Source of the DNA: Microbacterium imperiale
GTDB taxonomy: Bacteria; Actinomycetota; Actinomycetes; Actinomycetales; Microbacteriaceae
Length of the DNA stretch: 64,000 bases
Direction of reading: 5' to 3'
NCBI RefSeq assembly: GCF_017876655.1
Contig: NZ_JAGIOK010000001.1
Span: 1,178,001-1,242,000 of the forward strand
The notes beneath the pieces are model-generated. The model made no database searches. It had not been told where the DNA came from and saw only the letters and a list, made by a program, of their open reading frames with translations. Shown here piece after piece: positions 62,342 to 64,000 of this stretch (position 1 is the stretch's first letter; every line of letters begins with the position of its first letter). Made by a program: the position numbers and the translations under genes.

Positions 62342-63778
62342 GTGAACACTACGCAGCAGCGCGCGCCGCAGGGTGCCATCGACCGTTACTTCGACATCAG
62401 CCGTCGCGGCTCGACCATCGGCACCGAGGTGCGGGGCGGCCTCGTCACGTTCGTGACGATGGCCTACATCGTCATCCTCAACCCGATCATCCTGTCGGGC
62501 AAGCCCGACGTGGACGGCACGACCCTCGGATTCGCCGCGGTGAGCGCGGCGACGGCGCTGACCGCCGGTGTCATGACCATCCTGTTCGGCCTCATCACGC
62601 GGCTGCCGTTCGCCTTCGCCGCGGGACTGGGCATCAACGCCTTCGTCGCGTTCGGCGTCGTGGGCGAGGTCACGTGGGCCGAGGCGATGGCCCTCGTCAT
62701 GATCAACGGCGTCATCATCGTGCTGCTGGCAGCCACCGGCCTGCGCAAGCTGATCTTCGACGCCGTGCCGGTGCAGCTCAAGCTCGCGATCACCGTCGCC
62801 ATCGGCTTCTTCATCGCCTTCATCGGCTTCGTCAACTCCGGCTTCGTCACCTCGACGGGCCAGGCCTCTCCCCCGGTCGGGCTGGGTGTCGGCGGTTCGG
62901 TCGCCTCGGCGCCGACCCTCATGTTCGTCATCACCCTGCTGCTGACCGGCATCCTCGTCGCGCGCAAGGTCAAGGGCGGCATGCTCATCGGCATCGTCGC
63001 CGGCACCGTGCTGTCGGTCATCGTCGAGGCGATCTGGCACCTCGGCCCGGCGACCGACAACGCCGGCGGCTGGGGCCTGACGGTGCCCGCGCTCACGGGA
63101 TCGCCCGTCAGCGTTCCTGACCTCAGCCTCATCGGCGCCGTCGACTTCGGCTTCGACCTCGGCAAGGTCAGCATCGTCACCCTCGTCATGCTCGTCTTCA
63201 CGCTGGTGTTCTCGAACTTCTTCGACGCCATGGGCACGATGACGGGCCTCGCGAAAGAGGCTAACCTCGCCGACGAGAAGGGCGACTTCCCGCGCATCAA
63301 GTCGGCGCTGATCGTCGAGGGCGTCGGCGCGATCGCGGGCGGCGCGACCAGCTCGTCGTCGGCCACGGTGTTCGTCGAATCGGGCTCGGGCATCGGCGAG
63401 GGCGCGCGCACGGGCCTCGCCAACGTCGTGACCGGTGTCGTGTTCCTCCTGGCGATGTTCTTCACCCCGCTGACGTCGATCGTCCCCACCGAGGTCGCCG
63501 CCGCGGCGCTCGTCATCGTCGGCGCGATGATGCTGTCGCAGATCGCGCACATCGACCTGACCGACTTCCGCGTGCTGCTGCCGGTCTTCCTCACGGCGAC
63601 CGTCATGCCGCTGACCTACTCGATCGCCAACGGCATCGGTGCGGGCTTCATCGCCTGGGTGCTCGTGAACGCGCTGTCGGGCCGCGCGAAGCAGATCAGC
63701 CCGCTGCTGTGGGTCGTCGCGGCGGGCTTCGTGGTGTTCTTCGCCCGCGGACCCCTCGAGGCGATGCTGGGCGTCTGA
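62342..63778 (+). CDS. NCS2-family purine permease (AzgA/PbuG type)
   Basis: 478 aa with about 12 to 14 membrane segments. Landmarks are RGGLVTFVTMAYIVILNPII, FAFAAGLGINAFVAFGVVGE and the conserved FSNFFDAMGTMTGLAKEANL, followed by GATSSSSATVFVESGSGIGE GA as two adjacent pieces. These match the AzgA-like hypoxanthine/guanine/adenine permeases rather than UraA/UapA-type carriers. The start is GTG 62342 with GGAGG six bases upstream. It lies divergent from the DUF6350-like gene and close to purN-purH, so purine uptake and synthesis genes are clustered. A strong hairpin at 63805-63838 ends it. Confidence 0.94.
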   Translation: MNTTQQRAPQGAIDRYFDISRRGSTIGTEVRGGLVTFVTMAYIVILNPIILSGKPDVDGTTLGFAAVSAATALTAGVMTILFGLITRLPFAFAAGLGINAFVAFGVVGEVTWAEAMALVMINGVIIVLLAATGLRKLIFDAVPVQLKLAITVAIGFFIAFIGFVNSGFVTSTGQASPPVGLGVGGSVASAPTLMFVITLLLTGILVARKVKGGMLIGIVAGTVLSVIVEAIWHLGPATDNAGGWGLTVPALTGSPVSVPDLSLIGAVDFGFDLGKVSIVTLVMLVFTLVFSNFFDAMGTMTGLAKEANLADEKGDFPRIKSALIVEGVGAIAGGATSSSSATVFVESGSGIGEGARTGLANVVTGVVFLLAMFFTPLTSIVPTEVAAAALVIVGAMMLSQIAHIDLTDFRVLLPVFLTATVMPLTYSIANGIGAGFIAWVLVNALSGRAKQISPLLWVVAAGFVVFFARGPLEAMLGV

Positions 63779-63804
63779 CGCCACGGACCCAGCGCCGGGT
63801 ACAG

Positions 63805-63838
63805 CGAAGGGGCGGATGCCGCAGCATCCGCCCCTTCG
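63805..63838. terminator. Bidirectional hairpin terminator between the purine permease gene and sucD
   Basis: Perfect 15-bp arms CGAAGGGGCGGATGC (63805-63819) and GCATCCGCCCCTTCG (63824-63838) enclose four bases, between two convergent genes. Confidence 0.85.
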
Positions 63839-63854
63839 TCGTGTCCGGGAAGCG

Positions 63855-64000
<146 letters not shown>

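Overview
This 64 kb window is chromosomal DNA from a very GC-rich actinobacterium, most likely Microbacterium or a close relative in the Microbacteriaceae. That assignment is an inference. It rests on the monomeric NADP isocitrate dehydrogenase, the sucD / NCS2 permease / DUF6350-type / purN / purH block, many leaderless TANNNT promoters, the large share of sugar-uptake genes and a type VII secretion (T7SS) island. No rRNA, tRNA, CRISPR array, insertion sequence or prophage was seen.

Positions 1-6150 hold the end of a winged-helix DNA-binding protein, a polar amino-acid ABC importer, and the one-carbon pair glyA-folD. glyA is preceded by a ZTP (pfl) riboswitch. Positions 6151-16660 form a GlcNAc/chitobiose-type regulon: GH20 hexosaminidase, nagA, and on the other strand ROK repressor - sugar ABC importer - ROK kinase. 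Near-identical 21-bp operator-like sites precede both the hexosaminidase and the repressor. Between them lie a YrdB-like protein, an FAD-linked oxidase and a NUDIX hydrolase.

Positions 16660-30290 hold a small lipoprotein, an L,D-transpeptidase, a GNAT enzyme, icd, an acetylxylan-esterase-like hydrolase with a BadF-type sugar kinase, and a LacI regulator followed by a sugar ABC importer and a GH31 alpha-xylosidase. Two LacI-type palindromes flank the regulator. Positions 30370-36340 encode two half-transporters forming an ABC exporter, preceded by a 28-codon leader ORF, and a DNA-alkylation repair pair (ogt and an Ada/AlkA fusion).

Positions 36400-58640 are the most unusual part, a T7SS island on the minus strand. 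It has a FtsK/SpoIIIE motor with an N-terminal FHA domain (EssC/EccC type), an RDD-FHA membrane protein, two Esx/substrate cassettes with near-identical esx genes, a third operon with an Esx-sized protein, an alpha/beta hydrolase and two lipoproteins, several paralogous membrane proteins, a frameshifted lipoprotein and a gene remnant. The three Esx-type operons share one promoter layout: a perfect GGGGAG-TT-CTCCCC dyad plus ATCG, placed 24-25 bp upstream of a TANNTT/TANNGT -10 box. This looks like a dedicated regulon. A plus-strand flavoprotein disulfide reductase sits between two of these operons. Positions 58700-64000 return to housekeeping genes: purH, purN, a DUF6350-like membrane protein, an NCS2 purine permease and the end of sucD.
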